Source of the DNA: Methylococcaceae bacterium
GTDB lineage: Bacteria; Pseudomonadota; Gammaproteobacteria; Methylococcales; Methylomonadaceae
Length of the DNA: 36,333 nucleotides
Direction of reading: 5' to 3'
Assembly: GCA_021647145.1 (NCBI GenBank)
Contig: JAKIVF010000022.1
Location: 1-36,333 of the forward strand
Shown here: positions 23,716 to 31,747 of the stretch, one piece after another
Layout of the letters: each line of letters begins with the position of its first letter
Numbering within the stretch: the stretch's first letter is position 1
The notes under the pieces: model-generated
Seen by the model: the letters and a program-made list of their open reading frames with translations, nothing else
Database searches by the model: none
What the model was told of the DNA's origin: nothing
Program-made: the position numbers and the translations under genes

Positions 23716-26700
23716 TTACCTAAGCTCCTGCCAAGATAACCGCCCTAAGTCACTAGAGACTCTAAAACTATCCACTTCAATTCCTCCATCAGTAATAGAA
23801 GTGTAAAGCTTATCATCTAGCATATTAGACTGCCCTCCCATACCATGCTCTCGTTTTTTTCCAACAACGGTTGATGTATTATTCGAAGAATCTTTTACCA
23901 AGTCATCACTATCAACTTCTCCATCCCCACTTAAGTCAAATGCAGGGTCATTAATATCAGGAGATCCACCATCCTTTTGATTAACTACCATTAAGTAACC
24001 TGAGCCTCCTGTACTACACGGTATTGCTTCTGGAATAATTGTCTCAAAAATGACCAGTCCATCATAAACACGAGGGCTATAAACAACCCGCTCCCCCGCT
24101 GAAAGAGTGAGGTTAATTTTCCATCCTTGATGTTGAGGTGTACCTAGATAATCAATCGTTTCATTTGAATCAATAACTCCATTAGCATTTAAATCATTAT
24201 TAAATACTCTGATTGAATTAGTAAGATTATTCTCCGTATCTGTGCAAGAACCCGTTGCTGTAGCACAATCATCTTCATTATCAAAAAAAGTAGTACTGGT
24301 ATCAAAATGTTGCTCAAATAAATTAGCTGGCGTTATCTCTTCAGTCCCATGATCCCAAACACCATAAAATGATTGCGTCCCAGGAACTGTCGTTACATCA
24401 GAATTTGACAGATATTGACCTGTGCCAAAAAAAACTAATCGATTAGGTGCATTGGACGGACTGTTACTATTTTTAATATCTGGATGTTTAACAGTAATAG
24501 GTTTGTCCATAATAGGTTGGTTTGAAGATGCAATGAATAGAGGCTTTGCTGTTCCACCACTGGTAGGATAAGCAGAACCCCAATTTGACGCGGTAGTATC
24601 TGATAAATCAAACACCCACAGATTACCTTTTATATCCCCTGCATAAACACGATCTATTGTATGGTTTCCATCAAGATCGACCGCCTCAGGAATAGATAAG
24701 CCATTACAATCACTACCTGAAGCCAGGCAATCATTGCTAACAATAGAACCTACCCCTGTATCTATTTCAATATAATCTGTTGTAGAGGTCCAGACGCCAT
24801 CAACTCCTCCATTCAAAAAGACAATAAATAGTTTTGCTTTACCATCCCCTTGATTGTTATAGCCGTTACCAAATATTGCTGCCCAACGCCCATTATTCAT
24901 CATTGCAATGGTCGGTGGACTAAAGATAAAACCTAAATCAGCATCGTCAGCACCACTAAATTCCCACAGTACAATACTTGCAGCATTGGCTTCACTAAAT
25001 AAGCTAGGGTTGGTTACATCTAGGGCAAAAATACCTCGTCCTCCAGAGCGACTGCCCCCAACAAGAAGGCTAACCCATTCTTTATTACTGCCTCCACTGG
25101 TCGCCTTATCAATATACACATCTGAAACGACCGGACTTAAATCTACATAAAATCTGTGTCGATAATTCAGATCTGTTAAAAAATGTAACCCTTCAGAAGA
25201 AGAGTTATCAGAAAAGGAATAATTGGGAATATAAGAGATCAACTCTTCTCCCGTTGCTTCTGAGAAGCCATGCAACATGCCATCATTGGCTCCTACATAA
25301 ATAACACCCTCTCTAGCTGATTGAGTAGATTGAAAATCACTATATTTTTCCCCAGTAGTAGAGGGAAAAGGTGAGATAGCAGGCCAATCATCGTTTGGAC
25401 GTTTAACAAAAGCAGGGGCTGAGTTAACTATATCGCCCAATAAACTCGCTCTATTACGAAAAGTATAACTGCCTGTATTTAACTGCTCATTAGTTCGATC
25501 ACCACGTAAAAAATTTAATTTTGCCTGAGCTTTTGAAATATCTGATGATGAACCATTGGGCTCCTTTTTTAAATCATCCTTTTGATTCGTCGTTAAATTA
25601 GTCCATTGAAATGGAATACCATTAGCTGTCGCCCGATTATAAGTGATTATTTTTCGAGAACTGGTGGGGTTAACCAGAGCATCTAATTGAGTTGCTGCCG
25701 TCCAGTTTGATGATGTTGCAATAGCACCTGATGTTGGATCAAGATTATACGAAGTAAGGTCGCCAGCCCATAAATTATCTGTTTTATCAAACTCTGCTAC
25801 ATAGACATCTGTATCACTAGATAAAGATGTTGTATTAAAATTTACCGCTGCCACGCTACCCCGTATGCTTCCAGCACTACCAACAGCATTAGCCAAGGCA
25901 TTTTCTAACTCTACGGGTGTTGTTGCTGATGCAAACCCCCCTTTACTATTAAAAGCTGCATGCCATAAGTCATCAATTTTTTCTGGTACTTCATCAGATA
26001 AAAAGGGGTCTCCCCAATTACCATTTTCTAACAGATTAGTTGATGATGAATCTTCTGGCCAGCCATCACCATCAGCATCAGTCAATAAACCCGCAACACC
26101 AAATGAAACAGGAAAAGTAACTAAATGTTGCGTTGTCTTTAAATCAAAAGAATCAGTAGGAACATTGTTATCTTTAGTGCTTAAGTCCTTATCGTAATAA
26201 TACTTAGCAATATCGGCAATTGTATCACTGTATCCATCAGAATCTGTATTACCAATTGTAGTATTAGGGTTGGTTCCATTCCAGTAACCATCTGTTAATA
26301 ACACCGAAAAATTATGTTGACAATTATATTCTATCGGATCATTAGATGAATTATTATCAAAATATTGTCCGACACTATCTAAACCTCTCCTTAGTGGTGT
26401 ACCTAACCGTTGCCAATCTAAATTGTACAACTCTTGTAATAAAGAACTGTTATGCGTAGAAAACCCAGATATTCCTGTTGGTACATTTATAAAAGGACCA
26501 CTAGTAGCCAAGGAGTGATCATCCCCATTGCTAATAAAACTTAAACCATAGCGATTTTCTGGGTTTTCAGTAATTACCCTACCTAACGCTCCTTTCACCA
26601 CAAAAGAACGACGGCGATAATACTGATACCAATTAGCAATATTTTGTTGGACTTCAGCTATTGTTCTGCCATTAAGGGTGTCTGATCCGGTATATATAGT

Positions 26701-27531
26701 TACTGAATTAGTATTTTCAATAACTGTTCCATCGGAGCTAAGTGAATAGCTTATATTTTGTTCAACAATTTCATTAGATTTAACATAATAGCGCGTATGG
26801 TTATCCCATAAATCTACTAAGCCATTACTAGTAGTAGTTCTATTATTATTAATTCCTCGTCTCGGTCTAGAACCACTGAAACCATGGGAGTCTTGCCAAA
26901 CTTCATAGATAAAACCAGTATTTACACCATCGGAGATATCATTCTCCAGATTTCTTGTTTGATCATACCCATCACTACCTGGTTGAGGGTCACTACGAAC
27001 ACTTACAAAGGAAGCATTAGTAAAACTAGCGCCTTGCCATGGTTTATAGTCCACACTAGGGTCATAGTAAATCGTATTCAAATCAGATGAAAATAAACGC
27101 CAATCAAGCCTTTGAAAAGCATCACTGCAAGCTTCAATTGCATTTGCACATGAATCATAATAAAGATTATCTTCCTCATCAAAAATATACGTGACTTCAT
27201 ATTGCCACAGTTTCCACCCATCTGGAATAACACCAACGAAATTACTGCTCAGACCTGATTCAATATAGTAACCACAATCAGTACTTCCAATATCTCCGGC
27301 TGCATTGTTATCATACGCACAATAATGCCAATGAGCTCTACTCATCATTTCCCAATCCATAGAGCCGGAATCGTCAACCTCAAAAAAAACATTAGGTGGA
27401 ACATTACTGTTAGTAAATATTGGGCTAGTAGCAAGACGGCCCGGTGCTGATTGAACGGAATTAGTCCAAAGCAAAGCACAAGTAAATAAGATAATTAACC
27501 CTAAAGTAGGATTTAATTTGTGACTAACCAT
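23716..27531 (-). CDS. pilY1: Type IV pilus tip-associated adhesin PilY1
   Basis: 1271 residues with a signal peptide (about 1-29, ending SVQSA). The N-terminal half contains a von Willebrand A-like region with the metal site DDSGS at 53-57 (DxSxS). The C-terminal Neisseria PilC/PilY1 beta-propeller domain (about 700-1240) includes VIYVGANDGMLHGFS and LLVGGSRSGGRGIFALDVT. The calcium loop DLDGNHTID at 952-960 fits the DxDxNxxxD motif that controls pilus extension in Pseudomonas PilY1. Further Asp/Asn-rich loops (DADGDGWPED, DLNANGVIDSNE, DLSGDGEVDSDD) may also bind calcium. GGAG lies 8 nt before the ATG. PilY1 works with the minor pilins encoded around it in pilus priming, adhesion and surface sensing. 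The gene is complete. Confidence 0.93.
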   Translation of the reverse strand: MVSHKLNPTLGLIILFTCALLWTNSVQSAPGRLATSPIFTNSNVPPNVFFEVDDSGSMDWEMMSRAHWHYCAYDNNAAGDIGSTDCGYYIESGLSSNFVGVIPDGWKLWQYEVTYIFDEEDNLYYDSCANAIEACSDAFQRLDWRLFSSDLNTIYYDPSVDYKPWQGASFTNASFVSVRSDPQPGSDGYDQTRNLENDISDGVNTGFIYEVWQDSHGFSGSRPRRGINNNRTTTSNGLVDLWDNHTRYYVKSNEIVEQNISYSLSSDGTVIENTNSVTIYTGSDTLNGRTIAEVQQNIANWYQYYRRRSFVVKGALGRVITENPENRYGLSFISNGDDHSLATSGPFINVPTGISGFSTHNSSLLQELYNLDWQRLGTPLRRGLDSVGQYFDNNSSNDPIEYNCQHNFSVLLTDGYWNGTNPNTTIGNTDSDGYSDTIADIAKYYYDKDLSTKDNNVPTDSFDLKTTQHLVTFPVSFGVAGLLTDADGDGWPEDSSSTNLLENGNWGDPFLSDEVPEKIDDLWHAAFNSKGGFASATTPVELENALANAVGSAGSIRGSVAAVNFNTTSLSSDTDVYVAEFDKTDNLWAGDLTSYNLDPTSGAIATSSNWTAATQLDALVNPTSSRKIITYNRATANGIPFQWTNLTTNQKDDLKKEPNGSSSDISKAQAKLNFLRGDRTNEQLNTGSYTFRNRASLLGDIVNSAPAFVKRPNDDWPAISPFPSTTGEKYSDFQSTQSAREGVIYVGANDGMLHGFSEATGEELISYIPNYSFSDNSSSEGLHFLTDLNYRHRFYVDLSPVVSDVYIDKATSGGSNKEWVSLLVGGSRSGGRGIFALDVTNPSLFSEANAASIVLWEFSGADDADLGFIFSPPTIAMMNNGRWAAIFGNGYNNQGDGKAKLFIVFLNGGVDGVWTSTTDYIEIDTGVGSIVSNDCLASGSDCNGLSIPEAVDLDGNHTIDRVYAGDIKGNLWVFDLSDTTASNWGSAYPTSGGTAKPLFIASSNQPIMDKPITVKHPDIKNSNSPSNAPNRLVFFGTGQYLSNSDVTTVPGTQSFYGVWDHGTEEITPANLFEQHFDTSTTFFDNEDDCATATGSCTDTENNLTNSIRVFNNDLNANGVIDSNETIDYLGTPQHQGWKINLTLSAGERVVYSPRVYDGLVIFETIIPEAIPCSTGGSGYLMVVNQKDGGSPDINDPAFDLSGDGEVDSDDLVKDSSNNTSTVVGKKREHGMGGQSNMLDDKLYTSITDGGIEVDSFRVSSDLGRLSWQELR

Positions 27532-27609
27532 TGAGCTTACTCCGTATAATATTGGATTGTTTGTTAATAAATGACTGTTTCAAAATAGTTAATTACCAAG
27601 TAAAAATAC

Positions 27610-28104
27610 TTAAAATTTCTTACCATAATATGATCGCAAATACACATGTGAAGTACTTTGTCTACCCGTTCCTCTCGCTGTTACACGAAAATAGGAATTA
27701 GGTGCTAGATCATTTATATATTCAATATAATAGCGTGGATTAGCAGCAACTAAAGGGATGGTCTCTGCATATTCTACTGACTCAGCATCACTCCATGTAG
27801 CTGCTGCCTTATAATCAAGATTTTCTGTTTTTAAATGTAATCCATCCGCATTAGTAGGACTTGTTGTAAAATCAGTTTTATCACTTGAAACGGCATTTTC
27901 AATAAATAACTCACCTGCTCTTAATGCTGCTTCAGCTGCTTGAAAGGCAATATTCTGATCGCGGCTGTTACTTGCCATTTTTTCTTCAAGTGCTGTTGTT
28001 TGCATTCCTGATACGCCAATTAAGGTAAGTAGAAGCAACATAATCAAGCTAACAACCAAAACCACACCCGACTGGTTTACTATTTTTACCTTTATTTTTT
28101 TCAT
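27610..28104 (-). CDS. pilX: Type IV minor pilin PilX
   Basis: A 164-residue prepilin from ATG 28104; GTG at 28113 would add three residues. The leader ends in NQSG, followed by VVLVVSLIMLLLLTLIGVSG, then TTALEEKMASNSRDQNIAFQ and AAEAALRAGE, the PilX_N signature. The Glu at position 5 of the mature pilin is missing (Val), which is usual for PilX/GspK-type tip pilins. It is 15 nt from pilW upstream (counted to this ATG) and 78 nt from pilY1 downstream, in one operon. It should take part in the minor-pilin tip complex with PilV, PilW and PilY1. Confidence 0.9.
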   Translation of the reverse strand: MKKIKVKIVNQSGVVLVVSLIMLLLLTLIGVSGMQTTALEEKMASNSRDQNIAFQAAEAALRAGELFIENAVSSDKTDFTTSPTNADGLHLKTENLDYKAAATWSDAESVEYAETIPLVAANPRYYIEYINDLAPNSYFRVTARGTGRQSTSHVYLRSYYGKKF

Positions 28105-28119
28105 CTTAATCACATTTGG

Positions 28120-29049
28120 TTAGGGCAAACGGTTACGCACAGCAATGGTAGAAGAAAACTCACGCCGTAGCTTATGATCTCCAGCAGAAGGAGTGCTCGT
28201 ACTTCCATTAAAAGTATAATTAACAGGGGCAGTAGTTAAATTGTTATCTGCTGAAACTGCTAATAAATTAACTCGAACACTAACGACTTGATCCATATCG
28301 ACCACATTACCAGCAGATACATAATAATTTGGGGTGTAGTCATTATCAGTATCTTCACCATATAAAATTTGCATATCTTCTATATCTTCAACCAATTCAG
28401 TCGTTATGCCATTCATTGTTCGCTGAAGTGCTCCGCCTTGAATAAAATAAATTGATTTAACTAAATGATGTATAGATGCCCCGGCACCATAAGCTTTGGA
28501 AATGTCCTGTCCACCAGTTATATCTTGTGAAACAACTGTCCCCCCTGTCACTCCAGCCACGGTAAACATATCCCCTACCCCTCCGCCACAATCAGTAATT
28601 AATACAGCTTCTCCTGTTTGAAGTTCGTTTCCTGTAGCAGCAGCGGTAATGGTAATATTTGCACTAGCAGAAGCTTGTGATTGAACAGCGATGCTGACGC
28701 CTTTGCCTCCGACCATTGTTAGTGTATCGGGAGCACCACTCGCACCCTCAACCCCAATAAGACCATGTGTCATATCATATATCGCTTTAGTATTATTGGT
28801 TACATCTGCCAGACCATTTTGTAAACAACCCCAATAATCTGCCTGTCGAATATCCCGCCTAATAAAATCCATTGCAAAACGTCCGTTTTCTTGCATTCTA
28901 GATAAATTATCAAGCATTCTAGAGCTTTGTTTACTACCAATATAAATTTTCATCACACCAGCTATTAAGAATAACCCTAACAACATTGCGATCATTATTT
29001 CTATTAAGGTCATACCCTGTTGATTGGCTTTTAAAATAGATTTACTCAT
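28120..29049 (-). CDS. pilW: Type IV minor pilin PilW
   Basis: A 309-residue prepilin, the large PilW type. The leader MSKSILKANQQG is cleaved after Gly12, and mature MTLIEIMIAMLLGLFLIAG follows with Glu17 as Glu+5. The PilW hallmark MQENGRFAMDFIRRDIRQAD lies at the start of the globular part, followed by YWGC. A later loop, YGEDTDNDYTPNYY, is Asp-rich as in many PilW proteins. Its start overlaps the pilV stop by 4 nt (ATGA), indicating translational coupling. Confidence 0.92.
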   Translation of the reverse strand: MSKSILKANQQGMTLIEIMIAMLLGLFLIAGVMKIYIGSKQSSRMLDNLSRMQENGRFAMDFIRRDIRQADYWGCLQNGLADVTNNTKAIYDMTHGLIGVEGASGAPDTLTMVGGKGVSIAVQSQASASANITITAAATGNELQTGEAVLITDCGGGVGDMFTVAGVTGGTVVSQDITGGQDISKAYGAGASIHHLVKSIYFIQGGALQRTMNGITTELVEDIEDMQILYGEDTDNDYTPNYYVSAGNVVDMDQVVSVRVNLLAVSADNNLTTAPVNYTFNGSTSTPSAGDHKLRREFSSTIAVRNRLP

Positions 29050-29504
29050 AACGTAAAACTCATTGGAAAACTTAATTTACTTGTTGTACTGTCGCGATCA
29101 TCATCCCAACTAATAGTTATGGTATAAATTGGGTCAGCAAATGTAATAATGCCTTCTCCACCAGGTAAAACACTACTTACTTTAGCGTTCCACTCATAAA
29201 TATCATTAGCAGCCATATTAGCAACGGAACATCCAGTGGTTGTTAAACAAGATGCTTGAGCAGAATGACTCTGTGTTGCAGAAGCCGTTGTTGCAGCTGT
29301 AGCATAAGTTCCTGCTGCATTTATATTTGCGCGCATTCTATCTGCCATGCTATAGGCTAATTGTGTAGCTTGACTTCTCTGGTAAGCACTCACATTATTT
29401 TTTAATCCCGTTGCCTGCATTGCAGCCATTCCTAACAACCCTCCTGCCAGAATGACCAATGCAATTAACACTTCAATTAGGGTAAACCCATTATTAAGTT
29501 TCAT
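29046..29504 (-). CDS. pilV: Type IV minor pilin PilV
   Basis: A 152-residue prepilin with the very short leader MKLNNG and mature FTLIEVLIALVILAGGLLGM, Glu11 being Glu+5. The PilV pattern AAMQATGLKNNVSAYQRSQA, then ATQLAYSMADRMRANI, follows. Two cysteines (about residues 85 and 92) may form a small disulphide loop. It lies 5 nt after the fimU-like gene and overlaps pilW by 4 nt. Confidence 0.9.
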   Translation of the reverse strand: MKLNNGFTLIEVLIALVILAGGLLGMAAMQATGLKNNVSAYQRSQATQLAYSMADRMRANINAAGTYATAATTASATQSHSAQASCLTTTGCSVANMAANDIYEWNAKVSSVLPGGEGIITFADPIYTITISWDDDRDSTTSKLSFPMSFTL

Positions 29505-29509
29505 TATCT

Positions 29510-30256
29510 TTAACTAGTAAAAGGTGATGTTGTACAAGAGGTGATTTCTGTCCCGTCATTAACATCAGGCACTCCATCATTATCAGTATCTCCCCCTATT
29601 GCAACTCTACCAACTGAATTAACATTAACTACTTTTGAAGTATTTGCTGCAGGGGCGCTACTGGTACCGTTTTGACATAAAACAAAACTGCCACTAGTGC
29701 TTATTCCCGTTGGCTGATAAGTAATAAAATTTGTATAAGTAGCCCTTAAGGTGTAACCAGCAGGTATTGCATCATAACTTCTGATCAACTCATCGGTTCC
29801 ATCCTTAACTCCTGCTACCCCTGTATTATCAGTAAATACAGTCCATCCTGATTCCCATTGCGCCCCTGTTTTTTTTACAGTAACGGGAATATTTCTTTTA
29901 ATCGCCTCACTTCTGGCAAGATTAAGGGAAGTGAACAAACCATTAATATTCGTAGTTAACCGGTTACCTTTAATAGACTCATTAAAACTAGGAATACCAA
30001 CCATCATTAAAATACTTGCAATTGCAAGTGTTACCATCAATTCAATTAAACTAAAACCTTGTTGAAAATTACTTAGGGACGCGCGCGGAATAAGATCGAC
30101 AGCTAACGTATGACCTTTGTTTGTCTTCAAGCTATAGAGACAGATACATAGTCGGCTATGCGCCTGTCTCCTTAACACGGTAGGTGGACAAAAAGACAAG
30201 CTAGTTGATGAACTACTTTCGTGCCCGTTCCTTTGTATTTTTTTTTGTTCTAGCAT
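29510..30256 (-). CDS. fimU: FimU/GspH-type minor pilin with an abnormal 67-residue leader
   Basis: 248 residues. The prepilin motif QQGFSLIELMVTLAIASILM begins only at residue 65, with the cleavage site after Gly67 and Glu72 as Glu+5. Normal leaders are under about 20 residues. The preceding region (30079-30235) is GC-richer than its surroundings and contains a 34-nt palindrome; translated, it gives an odd Cys/Arg/Ser-rich peptide. This suggests a small element inserted in frame into the leader region. The mature domain matches GspH/FimT. It has GRVA (216-219) where DNA-binding FimT has GRxR, and a calcium-loop-like DTDNDGVPDVND (223-234). The position before pilV fits FimU. No better start codon was found downstream; a non-canonical start nearer the leader is possible. 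Whether it is functional is uncertain. Confidence 0.75.
   Translation of the reverse strand: MLEQKKIQRNGHESSSSTSLSFCPPTVLRRQAHSRLCICLYSLKTNKGHTLAVDLIPRASLSNFQQGFSLIELMVTLAIASILMMVGIPSFNESIKGNRLTTNINGLFTSLNLARSEAIKRNIPVTVKKTGAQWESGWTVFTDNTGVAGVKDGTDELIRSYDAIPAGYTLRATYTNFITYQPTGISTSGSFVLCQNGTSSAPAANTSKVVNVNSVGRVAIGGDTDNDGVPDVNDGTEITSCTTSPFTS
30079..30235. mobile_element. Candidate palindromic repeat insertion in the fimU 5' end
   Basis: The stretch is visibly richer in G+C (for example GACGCGCGCGG near 30079) than the pilin genes around it. It contains a strong hairpin at 30137-30170: GAGACAG/CTGTCTC outer stem, ATA/CGC internal mismatch, CATAG/CTATG inner stem, loop TCGG. Boundaries are approximate, and no target duplication is certain. 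No other copy is present in this window. Confidence 0.45.
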
Positions 30257-30535
30257 ATGAGTTTCTAACTTAGTTCTATATCAAAGTTAAATTAGAGTAT
30301 AGCTATAAATTAAAAAAAAACTGTGAAGTGAACCATTTGCTTAATCTGGGCTTTTGAACTTGATCTCAAATTCTAGAAAAACTTGAGTTACTACTTGATT
30401 TAGGAACTTTCAAAACGAACTGATAACCAAAACAGTCCTGTTTTTTTATTGCTTAGACGATCTTTATTTATGCTCAATAAACGAAATTTGAACAATCTTT
30501 TCTTATAAAATTTATACTTCTAGAGATGCGGATCG

Positions 30536-31114
30536 TTATGTAAATGGAGAGGTAATACAAGAGATTATTTCAGTACCATCAAACTTTTCTTGAATGCCAT
30601 TTTTGTTACTATCGGTTCCCATTCTGACTCTACCTATCGTATTGATAATCATTAACTTAGATGTATTAGGCTCAGGAATATTATTTCCATCACCATTATC
30701 ACAAAGCACAAAACTGCTATTACCACTTATGCCTGATGCTCTATATGTCACTCTATTAATCCCTGTAGCTCTTAAGGTAAAGTTATTTGGCATAGGCTCA
30801 TATTCTCTAAGTAAGGTATCACCTGCATTTTGCACACCATTACCATTAATATCAGCAAATATAATCCACCCTGATTCCCAATAGGTGTCATTTTTTCTTA
30901 TTGATACAGCATGATTTCTCTTTATCGCTTCACTTCTAGCATAATTTAAAGATGCAACCAATCTATTAATATTTGTAGTTAATCGACTATTTCTTATTGT
31001 TTGACTAAAATTTGGAACTGCAACCACAGTCAGTATTCCTGCAATAGCAATTGTTACCATTAGTTCAAGTAACGTAAACCCTAGATTTTCATACTTATTT
31101 ATATTATTTTCCAT
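30536..31114 (-). CDS. fimT: FimT-type minor pilin
   Basis: A 192-residue prepilin with leader MENNINKYENLG (cleavage after Gly12), mature FTLLELMVTIAIAGILTVVA and Glu17 as Glu+5. The GspH-type globular domain is closely related to the next gene (shared LTTNIN, ARSEAIKRN, YWESGW/QWESGW, TSKxxxxNxxGRV, C-terminal TSPFT). It keeps GRVR at 161-164, the GRxR motif that binds DNA in FimT proteins involved in natural transformation. The start ATG gives a normal leader. It is the first gene of the minor-pilin operon; a 279-bp AT-rich gap with no clear gene separates it from the fimU-like gene. Confidence 0.85.
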   Translation of the reverse strand: MENNINKYENLGFTLLELMVTIAIAGILTVVAVPNFSQTIRNSRLTTNINRLVASLNYARSEAIKRNHAVSIRKNDTYWESGWIIFADINGNGVQNAGDTLLREYEPMPNNFTLRATGINRVTYRASGISGNSSFVLCDNGDGNNIPEPNTSKLMIINTIGRVRMGTDSNKNGIQEKFDGTEIISCITSPFT

Positions 31115-31232
31115 TTTATTAAAAACAACAATTAAATAAGCTAATAATCATTGTTATTACACTATAGAATTTACTTATTTATAACTATAAGTTATGGGTT
31201 ATCCTGTCATATATGATTCGTTAACCTATCAC

Positions 31233-31340
31233 CTATTCATTCATTACAATTTCATTAATATTAAAATCGTTATCTAGTTGCATATAAGCCCCAAGTACCA
31301 TTTCCCACACCATCATTAAATAAACATCTTCAATTAGCAT
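31233..31340 (-). CDS. Candidate small protein of 35 residues
   Basis: The frame begins MLIEDVYLMMVWEMVLGAYM and ends IVMNE. GGAG lies seven nucleotides before the ATG, a good ribosome site in a region otherwise without genes. The peptide is acidic and hydrophobic. It lies about 120 bp upstream of fimT on the same strand, so it could be a leader gene of the pilin transcript. No family is recognised, and a chance frame is possible. Confidence 0.35.
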   Translation of the reverse strand: MLIEDVYLMMVWEMVLGAYMQLDNDFNINEIVMNE

Positions 31341-31465
31341 ATTGAATCTCCAGATAAATTAATTGTCTTTCTTCTGTTAGATCTCCGTTAACCCTAAAAA
31401 GTATAGTTAATTAAATCGTTAAAATTGTGACTTCCCCCCCATATTCTCAATAAACCTACTTTTTC

Positions 31466-31662
31466 TAAGTGCCCAAGTAAAATTAATTTAACGGTTTTAC
31501 ACAAGATCTTTTATTCTTTTCAAGACCTAAAAATAGGCGCATACCGAGCTACACAACTTTTTTTACAGTGAAGAAAAGGATAGCAAAAGATTAAAAATTC
31601 TTTAGCGATTCTTATGCTTTAGAACAAACAAAACCGTTAAATTAATTTTTCTTGGATACTTA
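31466..31662. mobile_element. MITE with 31-bp terminal inverted repeats flanked by TA
   Basis: The left end (31468-31498) begins AGTGCCCAAGTAAAATTAAT and the right end (31630-31660), read on the minus strand, begins AGTATCCAAGAAAAATTAAT. The 31-bp ends match at 28 positions, the innermost 20 being identical. A TA sits directly outside each end (31466-31467 and 31661-31662), the target duplication of the IS630/Tc1-mariner superfamily. The 131-bp interior has no open frame of note. It is therefore a non-autonomous element whose transposase would be elsewhere. It lies just beyond the purA terminator. Confidence 0.75.
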
Positions 31663-31672
31663 TAAGCAAAAA

Positions 31673-31702
31673 AAAACCAAAGCCATTTCTGGCTTTGGTT
31701 TT
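31673..31702 (-). terminator. purA terminator
   Basis: A 13-bp perfect stem AAAACCAAAGCCA / TGGCTTTGGTTTT with loop TTTC, followed on the minus strand by a run of T. It lies 45 nt after the purA stop and ends the hflK-hflC-hisZ-purA cluster. Confidence 0.9.
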
Positions 31703-31747
31703 CCCCTTTTTATAAGTTTTATCTTTTACTTGTTTTCTAAATCTATT

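Noticed and set aside
30429..30444. Inverted repeat AAAACAG/CTGTTTT between the two pilin genes as a terminator
   Set aside because: The loop would be only two bases, and the location inside an apparent operon gap gives no support.
31396..31430. Possible second degenerate copy of the MITE end near 31396
   Set aside because: Similarity to the 31-bp end is limited to AT-rich stretches and needs gaps; not better than chance by eye.
31115..31747. tRNA gene after purA
   Set aside because: No T-loop consensus or cloverleaf pattern was found in this gap or any other intergenic region.
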